42,085 nt of DNA, from positions 1 through 42,085 of the forward strand of contig JBFLWB010000151.1 in NCBI GenBank assembly GCA_040758155.1, in the 5' to 3' direction. Source of the stretch: Thermodesulfobacteriota bacterium. Its GTDB lineage: Bacteria; Desulfobacterota; Deferrimicrobia; Deferrimicrobiales; Deferrimicrobiaceae. This document shows positions 8,795 through 17,502 of the stretch, piece by piece (positions within the stretch are counted from its first letter, which is position 1; each line of letters begins with the position of its first letter). Both the position numbers and the translations under genes were made by a program. Under the pieces are notes generated by a model that was given only the letters and a program-made list of their open reading frames with translations, made no database searches and was not told the origin of the DNA.

Positions 8795-8908
8795 CCGGCG
8801 GGAAGATGAAGGGATTCCTCAGGGAACCTTTTTCTTTATTCCCGCATCTTTTGGACAATCAGCAGGATGTTGATGCCGCACAAACCAAATAATCCGCAGG
8901 AGGGTAAA

Positions 8909-9817
8909 ATGAGGCTCCGCGACAAGGTATTGCTTGTATGGCTGGCGGCGCTGATCCTGGCCGTTCCCGCCGTAGCCCCGGCCCTGGAAATCCCGAAGAT
9001 CGTGTCCGCCGACTGGCTGGAAAAGAACGCGAACGCGCCGGACCTCCGGATCGTCGACATCCGCAGCGGCGATGCTTACAAGGCCGGGCACGTTCCAAAT
9101 GCGTTCCATCAGCCGTACGGCACCTGGGCCGTGACCCGGGACAAGATGGACAACCAGGTCCCCGACGACGAGGTGCTGAGCGCCATCCTGGAAGGGGCGG
9201 GGATCGGGAAGGACACGCCCGTCGTGGTCGTCGGATCCGTCGACAACGTTGCGGAGCAGGTGAACCGGACCCGGGTCGCCTGGACCTTGAAGTACGCCGG
9301 GGTCGGGCAGGTGGGCGTGCTCGACGGCGGCTCCAACAAGTGGGCTGCCGACAGGAAGCCGCAATCCACGGAGCCCGGCAAGGCGGGCGCAGCGAAAGGG
9401 AAGCTCGCCTACAACAAGGGGATCCTGGTCTCCAAGGCCGACGTCCTTTCGAAGATCGGGAAAGCGGTGATCGTCGACACGCGCACCCCGGATTTCTTCT
9501 TCGGCGCGTCGAAGCTCCCGTTCGTGGCGCGCGCGGGCCGCATCCCCCATTCCGTGAGCCTTCCCTCCGCGTGGCTCTTTACCAAGGAGGGGGCGTTCAG
9601 GCCCATGGCCGATCTCGAGGGGATGGCCGAGGGCGTGGTGGGCAAGGACAAGGACGCCGAGATCATCGTCTACTGCGATACCGGCCGGCTCGCGTCCGGC
9701 TGGTGGTTCGTCCTCTCGGAGGTTCTCGGATATAAAAACGTGAAGATGTACGACGGATCCTCCCAGGAATGGGCGGGCGATCCGAACGCCCCGATGGTCA
9801 AGTACAACTGGAAGTGA
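8909..9817 (+). CDS. Exported tandem-rhodanese sulfurtransferase
   Basis: From ATG 8909 (ribosome binding site GCAGGAGGG) the 302-residue product opens with a signal peptide (about 1-25, ending AVAPALE). Two rhodanese domains follow (about 28-150 and 165-300). The second has the active-site loop CDTGRLAS with Cys256; the first has VVVVGSVDN at the equivalent loop and no cysteine, so it is the usual inactive structural domain. DIRSGDAYKAGHVPNA and VDTRTPDFFFGA mark the domain starts. It should move sulfane sulfur in the periplasm; donor and acceptor are unknown. It stands alone after the preceding terminator. Confidence 0.9.
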   Translation: MRLRDKVLLVWLAALILAVPAVAPALEIPKIVSADWLEKNANAPDLRIVDIRSGDAYKAGHVPNAFHQPYGTWAVTRDKMDNQVPDDEVLSAILEGAGIGKDTPVVVVGSVDNVAEQVNRTRVAWTLKYAGVGQVGVLDGGSNKWAADRKPQSTEPGKAGAAKGKLAYNKGILVSKADVLSKIGKAVIVDTRTPDFFFGASKLPFVARAGRIPHSVSLPSAWLFTKEGAFRPMADLEGMAEGVVGKDKDAEIIVYCDTGRLASGWWFVLSEVLGYKNVKMYDGSSQEWAGDPNAPMVKYNWK

Positions 9818-9948
9818 CGCCGTTCCGCGAGCGGGGGCGGGTTCCCTCCGGGGAGCCCGTTCCCGCCGGCGAAAGAATCTTGTCCGCCGGCTCCCCCCTT
9901 CAGGCAGAATAGGGATATCCAACCACATCCGGAAAAGGAGGGAGAGGC

Positions 9949-10527
9949 ATGCCCTACGCCGCCATGGACTACGGGAAGCTGATCGGCATGGAAGGTTTCG
10001 GCGAAACGCTGCTGAAGAACCACTTCACCCTCTACCAGGGATACGTCGCCAACACGAACAAGCTTTCGGATCTCCTGGCGGCGATGCTGGCCGAGGGGAA
10101 AACGGCCGCTCCCGAGTACGCGGAGCTGAAGCGCCGCTTCGGCTGGGAGTGGAACGGGATGCGGCTGCACGAGCTCTACTTCGGCAATCTCGGGGGGAAA
10201 GGCGCGCTGGATCCGGCGTGGAGGCTCGGGAAGGCGGTCGCGGCGGAGTTCGGAAGCGTGGAGAAGTGGGAGGCCGATTTCCGCGCCGCGGGCGCGATGC
10301 GCGGCATCGGCTGGGTCGTGCTGTACCGGGACGGGGAGAGCGGCCGGCTCTTCAACCAGTGGGTCAACGAGCACGACGTGGCGAACCTGGCCGGGGCGGC
10401 CCCCATCCTCGTCATGGACGTGTTCGAGCACGCCTTCATGATCGATTACGGGCTGAAGCGGGCCGACTACATCGCGGCGTTCTTCCGGAACGTCGACTGG
10501 GCAGCGGCAGAGGCCCGCCTGCGCTGA
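9949..10527 (+). CDS. Fe/Mn-type superoxide dismutase
   Basis: This 192-residue cytoplasmic enzyme converts superoxide to oxygen and hydrogen peroxide. The four metal ligands can be placed: His25 (KNHFTLYQGYV), His74 (RLHELYFGNLGG), Asp157 and His161 (MDVFEHAFMIDYG). The segment around the second ligand (LHELYF) differs from the NHTFYW of common FeSODs, so this is a divergent branch and the metal cannot be assigned. The start at 9949 has GGAGGGAGAGGC upstream. The stop is only 2 nt before the ATG of the histidine kinase, implying one transcript with the two-component genes. Confidence 0.92.
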   Translation: MPYAAMDYGKLIGMEGFGETLLKNHFTLYQGYVANTNKLSDLLAAMLAEGKTAAPEYAELKRRFGWEWNGMRLHELYFGNLGGKGALDPAWRLGKAVAAEFGSVEKWEADFRAAGAMRGIGWVVLYRDGESGRLFNQWVNEHDVANLAGAAPILVMDVFEHAFMIDYGLKRADYIAAFFRNVDWAAAEARLR

Positions 10528-10529
10528 AG

Positions 10530-12530
10530 ATGGCGGACGTAGGGAGCGCGGGGTCCGGACCGGATCCTGTTCTCCCCATCATGGACTATTACGCCCAGGG
10601 AAGCCTTGTCGCGGGGGTGGTGGCGCTGGCCATTGCCGTGTACCTTCGCGCCTTCGCGCGGGGCGACCGCGAGGCGAAGGCGTTCTCCGACCTCTCCTTC
10701 GTCATCTTCCTGTGGTGCTTCCCGGAATTCCTCTGGAAGACGATGTCTTCCGACTTCTGGCACAAGGTGAGCCTGGCGGGGGCGATGTTCCTCCCCCCGT
10801 TCGCGCTGAGGTACTGCGGCGCCGCGGTCCGGACGCGCCCGCGATGGTTTTCCGCGGCGTTCGTCGCCGGCATGTGGGCGAGCGCGGCGTTCGGAGTGAC
10901 GCTCTTCTACGATCCGTTGCTCCTCTCTCCCTGGTGGAACGTGGCGGCCATGCTGTACGTCTATCCGTACCTGGGCGCGGGGCTGTACATCATCCTGCGG
11001 CACGGCTTCGGCGACACCCACACCGCGGTCGAGCGGAAGAAGTACCAGTTCCTCGTGATCGGCGGCGGGATCGCCAGCGCGGTGGCGCCGCTCAACTTCC
11101 TCCCCGGCACCGGCATCTACTTCCCGCCGCTGGCGGCGTTCGGGGTGCTCGTCTTCTTCTATTTCGTGGCGACGGGGATTCTCCACCTCCATTTTTTCGA
11201 GCTGCCGGACATCGTCGGGCGCGGCGTTCTGCTCGTCATCCAGGTCTTCGCCTTCGCCGTCGTCTTCGGCGTCCTCGAGGTGGCGTCCGGCAGGAAATTC
11301 TGGTTCCCGCTGGCGGGCGTGTTCCTGATCTCCATCTTCCTGCTGACGTTCTACCCCGTCCTGATGCGGAAGCTCGGCGCCATCTCCTCGGACCTCCTCG
11401 TGCGGCAGTCGCGGAAGGTGCAGTCGGTGCTCTCGGGCTTCGCCAGGAAGCTTCCGGAGGCGCAGTCGCTCGCGGAGATCGCGCGGAACGTGGAGGAGGC
11501 GCTTTCCCAGGTCCCCTTCGTCGGCGACGTATCGTTGTGGGTCGGACCGGAAGGGGGCGCCGACGAGGGGTTCGGGACGCTGCCCGTGCGGCCGGAGGAG
11601 TACATCCGGGCGTTCTCGCGCTTCTCGAAGCGGTATCCCGTCCTGCGCGTCATGGAGCACGGCGGGTCGAAGGCGGCCGACGTCACGATCTGGGACGACA
11701 CGTTCGACGCGTCGATCCCCGTCTTCCTGCGGGGGAAGCTCGTCGCCGTCGTTCTGTTCCGCTGGCGGGAGAAGCGGCCGTCGTTCCGGGAGATCGAGCT
11801 GCTCCTGCCGTTCCTGGACGGGATCGGCCTGGCCGTGGAGAACCTGCGGCAGCAGCAGCGCATCCAGCGCCGGGAGCACTTCGCCACGATCGGGGAGCTG
11901 GCGGCGGGGCTCGCCCACGAGGTCCGGACGCCCGTCGGCGCGATCAAGGGAGCGGCGCAGTTCCTGAGCCGGGAGGCGGGCGCGAAGGAGCGGGAGTTCC
12001 TCGACATCATCGTCGAGGAGGCGGACCGCCTGAACGGCGTCGTCACGGAGTTCCTCGAATACGCGCGCCCTTCGGGGCGCAAGCCGCGGACGTTGTCGTT
12101 GCGGGAGCCCGTGGAGAAGGCGGTGGCCCGCCTCCTTCGGGAGAAGTCCGCCGCGATGGGATCGGTGCGGCGGCATGTACTGTTCGGCGATCCGGCTCCC
12201 AGCGTCAACGCGGACCCCGCGGAGGTCGAGCGGGTGGTCTACAATCTCCTTACGAACGCCGTCGAGGCGATGCCCCAGGGAGGGGACCTGACCGTCCGGG
12301 TGAGCGCTGCCGGAGGGAAGGCGCTGATCTCCGTGGAGGACACGGGGCTCGGGATCACCGACTCGGACCGCGGCCTGCTGTTCCGCCCCTTCTTCACGAC
12401 GCGGGAGCGCGGGGTGGGGATGGGACTGGCGATCTGCCGCCGGATCGTCGAGGAGAACGGCGGGTCGATCGCCGTGGAAAGCCGGGAAGGGAGCGGGAGC
12501 CGCTTCGTCGTGAAGCTCCCGGAGGCTTAG
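10530..12530 (+). CDS. Multi-TM sensor histidine kinase (NtrB-like catalytic core)
   Basis: A 666-residue inner-membrane kinase. The N-terminal part (about 15-270) has roughly nine hydrophobic segments; a GAF-like or linker domain spans about 285-440. HisKA follows with His463 in LAAGLAHEVRTPVGAIKGAAQFL. The HATPase domain has NLLTNAVEAMPQGG (N box), VEDTGLGI (G1) and GVGMGLAICRRIVEENGG (G2). The partner is the NtrC-family regulator that starts 7 nt downstream. I chose ATG 10530, 2 nt after the sod stop; ATG 10581 is an alternative. It somewhat resembles the PrsK-type kinases of PEP-CTERM systems, but no exosortase genes are present. The ligand is unknown. Confidence 0.88.
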   Translation: MADVGSAGSGPDPVLPIMDYYAQGSLVAGVVALAIAVYLRAFARGDREAKAFSDLSFVIFLWCFPEFLWKTMSSDFWHKVSLAGAMFLPPFALRYCGAAVRTRPRWFSAAFVAGMWASAAFGVTLFYDPLLLSPWWNVAAMLYVYPYLGAGLYIILRHGFGDTHTAVERKKYQFLVIGGGIASAVAPLNFLPGTGIYFPPLAAFGVLVFFYFVATGILHLHFFELPDIVGRGVLLVIQVFAFAVVFGVLEVASGRKFWFPLAGVFLISIFLLTFYPVLMRKLGAISSDLLVRQSRKVQSVLSGFARKLPEAQSLAEIARNVEEALSQVPFVGDVSLWVGPEGGADEGFGTLPVRPEEYIRAFSRFSKRYPVLRVMEHGGSKAADVTIWDDTFDASIPVFLRGKLVAVVLFRWREKRPSFREIELLLPFLDGIGLAVENLRQQQRIQRREHFATIGELAAGLAHEVRTPVGAIKGAAQFLSREAGAKEREFLDIIVEEADRLNGVVTEFLEYARPSGRKPRTLSLREPVEKAVARLLREKSAAMGSVRRHVLFGDPAPSVNADPAEVERVVYNLLTNAVEAMPQGGDLTVRVSAAGGKALISVEDTGLGITDSDRGLLFRPFFTTRERGVGMGLAICRRIVEENGGSIAVESREGSGSRFVVKLPEA

Positions 12531-12537
12531 CGCAAGC

Positions 12538-13887
12538 ATGAAGGGCTCGATCCTCATAGCGGAAGACGACCGGAACCTGCGCCGCATCCTGCGGGCGATG
12601 CTGACGCGGGAGGGGTACGAGGTGTCCGAGGCGACGGACGGCGCGGCCGCCGCCGCGTTCCTCGCGGAGCACCGGGTCGACGCGCTGGTGACGGACATCC
12701 GGATGCCGAAGATGGACGGGCTGGAGCTGTTCCGCCTGTGCCGTGAGCGCCACGTCGCGCTCCCCGTGATCCTGGTGACGGCGTTCGGCCGGATCGAGGA
12801 CGCCGTCGAGGCGATGCGGGCGGGCGCCTTCGACTACATCTCCAAGCCGTTCGACGAGGCGGAGCTGCTGCGCGTGGTGGGGAACGCCGTCGCCCATTCC
12901 GCCGTGTCCGAGCGCGAGGGGGCGAGCGCGCCGGTGGAGGAGTGGTTCGGGATGGTGGGACGGTCGCCCGCCTGGCTCGAGGTGCGCAAGGTGATCGAGA
13001 AGGCGGCCGCCTCCCCGTTCTCCGTGCTCATCACGGGGGAGACCGGGACGGGAAAGGAGCTGGTCGCCCGGGCGATCCACCGGATCAGCCCCCGCCGCGA
13101 CGGCCCGTTCCTGAAAATCAACGGGGCGGCGATCCCGCCGACGCTGTGGGAAGCGGAGATGTTCGGGTACGAGAAGGGGGCGTTCACCGGCGCGGTCCAG
13201 TCCAAGCCCGGCCGGTTCGAGCTCGCCGACGGCGGCACCTTCTTCCTCGACGAGGTGGGGGAGGTCCCGCCGGACGCGCAGGCGAAGCTGCTGCGGGTCC
13301 TGGAGGACCGGGAGTTCGAGCGGGTGGGCGGCGTCAAGACCTTCTCCTCCGACGTGCGCCTCATCTGCGCGTCGAACCGCGACCTGAAGCGGGAGACGGC
13401 ACAGGGGAAGTTCCGGGAGGACCTTTACTACCGCGTCAACGGGATCCCCATCCATCTGCCGCCGCTGCGGGAGCGCCGGGAGGACGTCGTCCCCCTGTCG
13501 GAGTTCTTCCTCGCCCGGACCTGCCGCGAGCTCGGCGCGGGGCGGAAGGCGTTCGCTCCCGGGGCGCTGGAGTCGCTCGGGCGGTACGCGTGGCCGGGGA
13601 ACATCCGCGAGCTGGAGAACGCCGTCGCGCGCGCGGCGGCGCTCTCCGAGGGCGGGGAGATCGCCTCCGCCGACCTCTGCTTCGGACTGGCGGACCCGGA
13701 GGCGCAGCCCGTCCCCGCCTCGCCCGAGGAGGAGCGTTTCCACGACTCCGTCCGGGAGCACAAGCGGGCGGTCCTCCGCCGCGCGATCGCGAAGGCCGGC
13801 GGGAACAAGACGCGGGCGGCCGAGCTCTTAGGCCTGTCGCCGACCTACCTGTTCCGCCTGATCCGGGTGCTGGGCATCGAGGGCTGA
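12538..13887 (+). CDS. NtrC-family sigma-54-dependent response regulator
   Basis: A 449-residue activator of RpoN promoters. The receiver domain (about 4-115) has Asp10-Asp11, the phosphorylation site Asp53 (TDIRMPKMDG) and Lys103. The AAA+ domain (about 137-370) has Walker A GETGTGKE (167-174), the sigma-54 contact loop GAFTGA (214-219) and Walker B FFLDEVGE. A Fis-type helix-turn-helix closes the protein (NKTRAAELLGLSPTYLFRLIRVLGI). It should be phosphorylated by the adjacent kinase. No clear -24/-12 promoter was found in the window, so its targets are open. Its stop lies 1 nt from that of the convergent pqiC. Confidence 0.95.
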   Translation: MKGSILIAEDDRNLRRILRAMLTREGYEVSEATDGAAAAAFLAEHRVDALVTDIRMPKMDGLELFRLCRERHVALPVILVTAFGRIEDAVEAMRAGAFDYISKPFDEAELLRVVGNAVAHSAVSEREGASAPVEEWFGMVGRSPAWLEVRKVIEKAAASPFSVLITGETGTGKELVARAIHRISPRRDGPFLKINGAAIPPTLWEAEMFGYEKGAFTGAVQSKPGRFELADGGTFFLDEVGEVPPDAQAKLLRVLEDREFERVGGVKTFSSDVRLICASNRDLKRETAQGKFREDLYYRVNGIPIHLPPLRERREDVVPLSEFFLARTCRELGAGRKAFAPGALESLGRYAWPGNIRELENAVARAAALSEGGEIASADLCFGLADPEAQPVPASPEEERFHDSVREHKRAVLRRAIAKAGGNKTRAAELLGLSPTYLFRLIRVLGIEG

Positions 13888-13888
13888 C

Positions 13889-14452
13889 TCACTTCCCCCC
13901 GCCCTCCAGCGTCCGGACCGCCTCCGCGATCTCCTTGCTCAAGACTTCCAGCGCCCGGCTGTGCGCCGCGGCGAGCGCCTCGTAGCCCTCGCCCTTCACG
14001 GGCTCCCGGACGGCGGTCCGCCCCGAGCGCGATGGCCGGGAGCGGTCTCCGTCGCTCCCTTCCGCCCGGACCGTCCAGGCGGCTTCCAGGACGGCCGCCT
14101 CGCCGGGGACGGAGTCGAAGGCCGTCACGTCGATGCGGACGCGGTACGCGCCGGAGGAGGCCTCCAGCAGCGAGGCCAGGTTCCCCGCGACGACCCGGGC
14201 GATGTCGTCGCGCAGCGGCGATCCCCAGCGGTGGAACTCGTCGATGAAGACCCGGTTCGGCCCGGTCCGGACGACAATCTGGGGACGGTCGACGAGGGAG
14301 GGGATGGAGACCGGCCCGACCGCGACGCGCGGGGCCGAGGCGCCGGGCGCGGCCGCGGGGGCGTGCAGGGTGTAGAACTCCGACCGGGGCGTGGCGCATC
14401 CCGCCCAGCCGATGGCCAGCGCGCAGAGGAAGACGGGGACCGGGTTTCTCAT
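13889..14452 (-). CDS. pqiC: PqiC-like ABC-type transport auxiliary lipoprotein
   Basis: A 187-residue lipoprotein with signal peptide and lipobox (IGWAGC, Cys19). The mature part has the DUF330/ABC_trans_aux signature: SEFYTLHAP, VAVGPVSIPSLVDRPQIVVR and VFIDEFHRWGSPLRDDIARVVAGNLASLL. PqiC is the outer-membrane partner of the PqiB MCE tunnel. The ATG at 14452 overlaps the pqiB stop by 4 nt (ATGA). It is the last gene of the pqi operon and converges with the NtrC-type regulator. Confidence 0.87.
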   Translation of the reverse strand: MRNPVPVFLCALAIGWAGCATPRSEFYTLHAPAAAPGASAPRVAVGPVSIPSLVDRPQIVVRTGPNRVFIDEFHRWGSPLRDDIARVVAGNLASLLEASSGAYRVRIDVTAFDSVPGEAAVLEAAWTVRAEGSDGDRSRPSRSGRTAVREPVKGEGYEALAAAHSRALEVLSKEIAEAVRTLEGGGK

Positions 14453-16170
14453 CGGGGCTTCTCCGGTTTCCTGCCGCGGATCACCGCGGAGGGATTTCTT
14501 TCCAGGGAGTCGGCCAGCAGGCGGACCGCCTGCGCCGCGCGTGCGGTTTCCCGGAGGGCGTCGAGCAGCTCCTGCCGCCCCGCCGCGTCCGGGGCGAGGA
14601 GCATCTCGTCCGCGTCCTTGAGGGCGCGCTCGGCCGCCGCGGAGGCCCGGCGCAGCTCCTCGAGCGCCTTCCGGGCCTCGGGGACGATCTCGCTGTCGAC
14701 CCGGGAGAGCGTCCTGTCGAGGGTCGCGAAGCTCTTCTTCGCCTCGGGCAGCGTCTCCCCCTCGAGGAGGCGAAGCGTCCGGTCGAGGCTCGCGATCGCC
14801 TCCTTCGTTTCCTTGCCGATTTCCGTGATGGGGACGTTGTCGATCTTCGCCAGGATGCTCGACAGCGTGGCCCGGAGGACCGTCGTCTCGCCGGGGACGG
14901 TCGGGAACCGGGGCGGCTTTCCGGACCAGTCGATCATGGCCTGCGGCGCGTCCGGGAAATAGTCGAGGGCGACGTAGAGCTGCCCGCTGAGCAGGCTGCC
15001 GCTGCGGAGCTGCGCGCGGAGCCCCTTCCCGACGACCTGGCGCTGCATCAGCTCCCGGCGCTTCCCGGGCGGCAGCTCCTTCTTCGCGTAGGGGCCCGCC
15101 TTTTTCATGTCCCTCAGGAAGCGGTACGGGAAGGCGACGATGTCCACGCGCGTCCCCACGCTTTCCGTCGCGGGATCGAACTCCAGCCGGATCCCCGTGA
15201 CCTCTCCCACCTGCAGCCCCATGAAATTCACGGGCGCTCCGACCGAAAGGCCGCGAAGCTGCTCGTCGAAATGCAGGGCGTACGGGTCGGCCTCGCCCTC
15301 CTGCGGGGAAAGCGCCGCGGTCCGGTCGGCGGCAAGGAGGAACACCGCGTTGTCCGGCACGGGATGGTATCCCTCCAGGGAAGGAGGCGTCTCGAACGCG
15401 ATCCCCCCGATCACGAGGGAGAGAAACGATTCCGTCTGCACGGTGAACCCGTCGACGCCGGCCGTCACGTCGACCCCGCTGGCCTCCCAGAACCGCGTGC
15501 CCGACGAAACGAACTTGTCGTACGGCGCGTTCAGGAAGATCCGGATCTCCACCGACCTGCCGTCCGGCGCCAGGGCGCTGGAAATGACCTGCCCCACGCT
15601 CAGCCGCCGGTAGTACACCGGGGAGCCGACTCCGAGGGAGCCGAGGGTATCGGCCCGGAGCCGGTACTCCCTCCCGGGGAGGTCCTGGGTGACGGCGGGC
15701 GGCGTCTCGAGCCCCGTGAATTCGCGCCCCGGGACGCGGGACGTCCCCGGCTCGAACCGGATGAAGTTCCCGGAGAGCAGGGTGCCGATGCCGGAGATCC
15801 CGCTCAGGGTCACGCGCGGCTTCACGATCCAGAATTTCGCGTCGCTGCCCAGCAGCTTCTCGACGCTTTTCTCCATCTTCGCCGTGACGAGGATCCGGGT
15901 GTAGTCCTCCGACAGCCGCACTCCCGTCACCTGCCCGATCTCGATGTCCTTGTACTTGATGGTCGTCTTGCCCGCCTCCACCCCTTCGCCGGACCGGAAC
16001 GAGATCTGGATGGCGGGACCCTCGGCCAGGTACTGCTGGACGGCGACGCCGACGCCGGCCAGCGCGGCGAGGAGCGGGATGAACCAGACGACGGAGATCG
16101 GAAGGCGGCGCTTCGGCGCGATTTCCGCCTCGGGAACGGGTACGTTCGGGAGTCCGGAGTCTTCAGCCAC
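14449..16170 (-). CDS. pqiB: PqiB-type MCE protein with three MCE domains
   Basis: A 573-residue periplasm-spanning protein. One TM helix (about 22-42, PISVVWFIPLLAALAGVGVAVQQYL) anchors it in the inner membrane. Three MlaD/MCE domains follow at about 45-140, 160-255 and 290-400; the first has GVEAGKTTIKYKDIEIGQVTGVRL and the second GSPVYYRRLSVGQV. A long helical C-terminal region (about 435-560) would form the hydrophobic tunnel. PqiB hexamers move lipids across the periplasm between the two membranes. The start is GTG 16170, with GGAGGAACAG upstream; it overlaps the end of the preceding pqiA gene by 8 nt. Confidence 0.93.
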   Translation of the reverse strand: MAEDSGLPNVPVPEAEIAPKRRLPISVVWFIPLLAALAGVGVAVQQYLAEGPAIQISFRSGEGVEAGKTTIKYKDIEIGQVTGVRLSEDYTRILVTAKMEKSVEKLLGSDAKFWIVKPRVTLSGISGIGTLLSGNFIRFEPGTSRVPGREFTGLETPPAVTQDLPGREYRLRADTLGSLGVGSPVYYRRLSVGQVISSALAPDGRSVEIRIFLNAPYDKFVSSGTRFWEASGVDVTAGVDGFTVQTESFLSLVIGGIAFETPPSLEGYHPVPDNAVFLLAADRTAALSPQEGEADPYALHFDEQLRGLSVGAPVNFMGLQVGEVTGIRLEFDPATESVGTRVDIVAFPYRFLRDMKKAGPYAKKELPPGKRRELMQRQVVGKGLRAQLRSGSLLSGQLYVALDYFPDAPQAMIDWSGKPPRFPTVPGETTVLRATLSSILAKIDNVPITEIGKETKEAIASLDRTLRLLEGETLPEAKKSFATLDRTLSRVDSEIVPEARKALEELRRASAAAERALKDADEMLLAPDAAGRQELLDALRETARAAQAVRLLADSLERNPSAVIRGRKPEKPR

Positions 16171-16804
16171 CTGTTCCTCCTGTTTTCCCGGCGGGGTCCC
16201 AGATCAGGCGCGGGTCGAAGGCGTCCGCGGCGAGGATGGTCAGGATCACCACCGCCGCGAAAAACGGGACGCCGGGCCCCGGGACCACCGACATGAACGG
16301 CTCGAACCGCACGAGGGCGACGACGAACATGACGACGAATACATCGAGCATGGACCAACGCCCGATGGCTTTCAACATGCGGAACAGGCGCGCCCGCTCG
16401 AGGGGTCTCCCGGTCGAGCGGCGCATGACCGTGACCAGCAGGTAGGCCAGGGCGCCGAGCTTCCCCAGCGGGATGATCACGCTCGCGACGAGGACGATCA
16501 GCGCCAGGAACCAGGAGCCGGTCGTGTAGAAATGGATGACGCCGCTGAGGATGGTGCTCTCCGTGGTGGCCTTGATCGTGGTGGTGGTCATCACCGGGAG
16601 GAGGTTGGCCGGAAGGTAACAGACCGCCGCCGCGACGACGTATGCCCAGGTGCGCTCGATCGATTCGGGCAACCGGAAGGCCAGCGGCTCCCCGCATCGC
16701 GGGCATTCCCCCGGCTTCCCCGCTTCCGCCGGGCGGCAGAGCAGCCCGCACGTCCCGCAGGAGACGAATCCGGCGAGGGCGGCGGTCGGCGGGGGGCGGG
16801 TCAT
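16163..16804 (-). CDS. PqiA-like membrane subunit, second half-type protein
   Basis: A 213-residue inner-membrane protein corresponding to one half of enterobacterial PqiA. It has a zinc-ribbon-like head (Cys16, Cys19, Cys34, Cys37), then about four TM helices; the region after TM1 includes ANLLPVMTTTTI and IPLGKLGALAYLL, and GRWSMLDVFVV follows. The ATG at 16804 overlaps the upstream pqiA-like stop by 4 nt (ATGA). It probably pairs with the product of that gene to form the PqiA component that feeds lipid to PqiB. Confidence 0.88.
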   Translation of the reverse strand: MTRPPPTAALAGFVSCGTCGLLCRPAEAGKPGECPRCGEPLAFRLPESIERTWAYVVAAAVCYLPANLLPVMTTTTIKATTESTILSGVIHFYTTGSWFLALIVLVASVIIPLGKLGALAYLLVTVMRRSTGRPLERARLFRMLKAIGRWSMLDVFVVMFVVALVRFEPFMSVVPGPGVPFFAAVVILTILAADAFDPRLIWDPAGKTGGTGG

Positions 16805-17439
16805 CGGTCCGACCCCGGCCAATAGCCGTTCTCCCACCGCACCCGCGACCAGGCCTCCCGCGGATCGAAGCTGGTGGACATCGCCGCGAGCAGGAACACG
16901 AGCGGCCCGACCGCGAAGAAGCCGATGCCCGGCCGCACGTCCGCCAGGGAGGCGATCTTGACGAGGGAGACGAGGATGCCGAGCATCATCACCTCGACCA
17001 TCGACCAGAGGTTGCCGGTCTCCGCCCAGCGCAGCACGGTCCCGGCCCACCGCGGGGCGGGGGGGCGCCGCACCGCGAGCAGCAGGGCGATCATGCAGCC
17101 GATGTAGGCGGCGGGCGCCGCCGTCGTGAAGAAACACACCAGGACGGCCGAGACCCTTTCCCCCTGCCGCCACATCTCCCGCGCGCCGCCGAGGATCGTC
17201 GTGCTCGATTCCCGCCCCCGGGCGGAGAGCTCCATCAGGATCTCCGTATTGGCGAGAACGAGGGCGACCAGGGCGGCAAGCGCCAGCGCCAGCGTGCGGT
17301 CGAAGGGGTCCGTCTTCCCGGTGGCGAGCGCCCGCCCGCAGCGCGGGCAGCGGGCCGTCTCGCCCGCCCGAACGGACGGGACCCGCTGCAGCAGGTCGCA
17401 GTCGGGGCAGGCAACGATGTCCGTCGATCCGGTCGCCAT
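16801..17439 (-). CDS. PqiA-like membrane subunit, first half-type protein
   Basis: A 212-residue inner-membrane protein with its own zinc ribbon (Cys11-X2-Cys14 and Cys31-X2-Cys34) and about four TM helices; TM1 leads into ANTEILMELSARG, and WSMVEVMMLGILVSLVKI is the counterpart of the WSMLDVFVV segment in its neighbour. I prefer the ATG at 17439, which has GGAGAG about 10 nt upstream and places the zinc ribbon near the N-terminus; ATG 17463 would add eight residues but has no ribosome binding site. It is the first pqi gene, 63 nt after ybaK. Confidence 0.85.
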   Translation of the reverse strand: MATGSTDIVACPDCDLLQRVPSVRAGETARCPRCGRALATGKTDPFDRTLALALAALVALVLANTEILMELSARGRESSTTILGGAREMWRQGERVSAVLVCFFTTAAPAAYIGCMIALLLAVRRPPAPRWAGTVLRWAETGNLWSMVEVMMLGILVSLVKIASLADVRPGIGFFAVGPLVFLLAAMSTSFDPREAWSRVRWENGYWPGSDR

Positions 17440-17502
17440 CCGGTTCGCTCTCCAGGAAACCATTGTATCCGCGAACGGCGGAAAACGGGTGCGGGAAGCG
17501 CC

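Noticed and set aside
9836-9867. A terminator after the rhodanese gene (GGCGGG...CCCGCC).
   Set aside because: The pairing is interrupted and no T tract follows, so it could be chance in GC-rich DNA.
10467-12698. A 743-codon open frame antisense to the histidine kinase.
   Set aside because: It overlaps a kinase with all catalytic boxes, and its translation is low-complexity with no recognisable domain.
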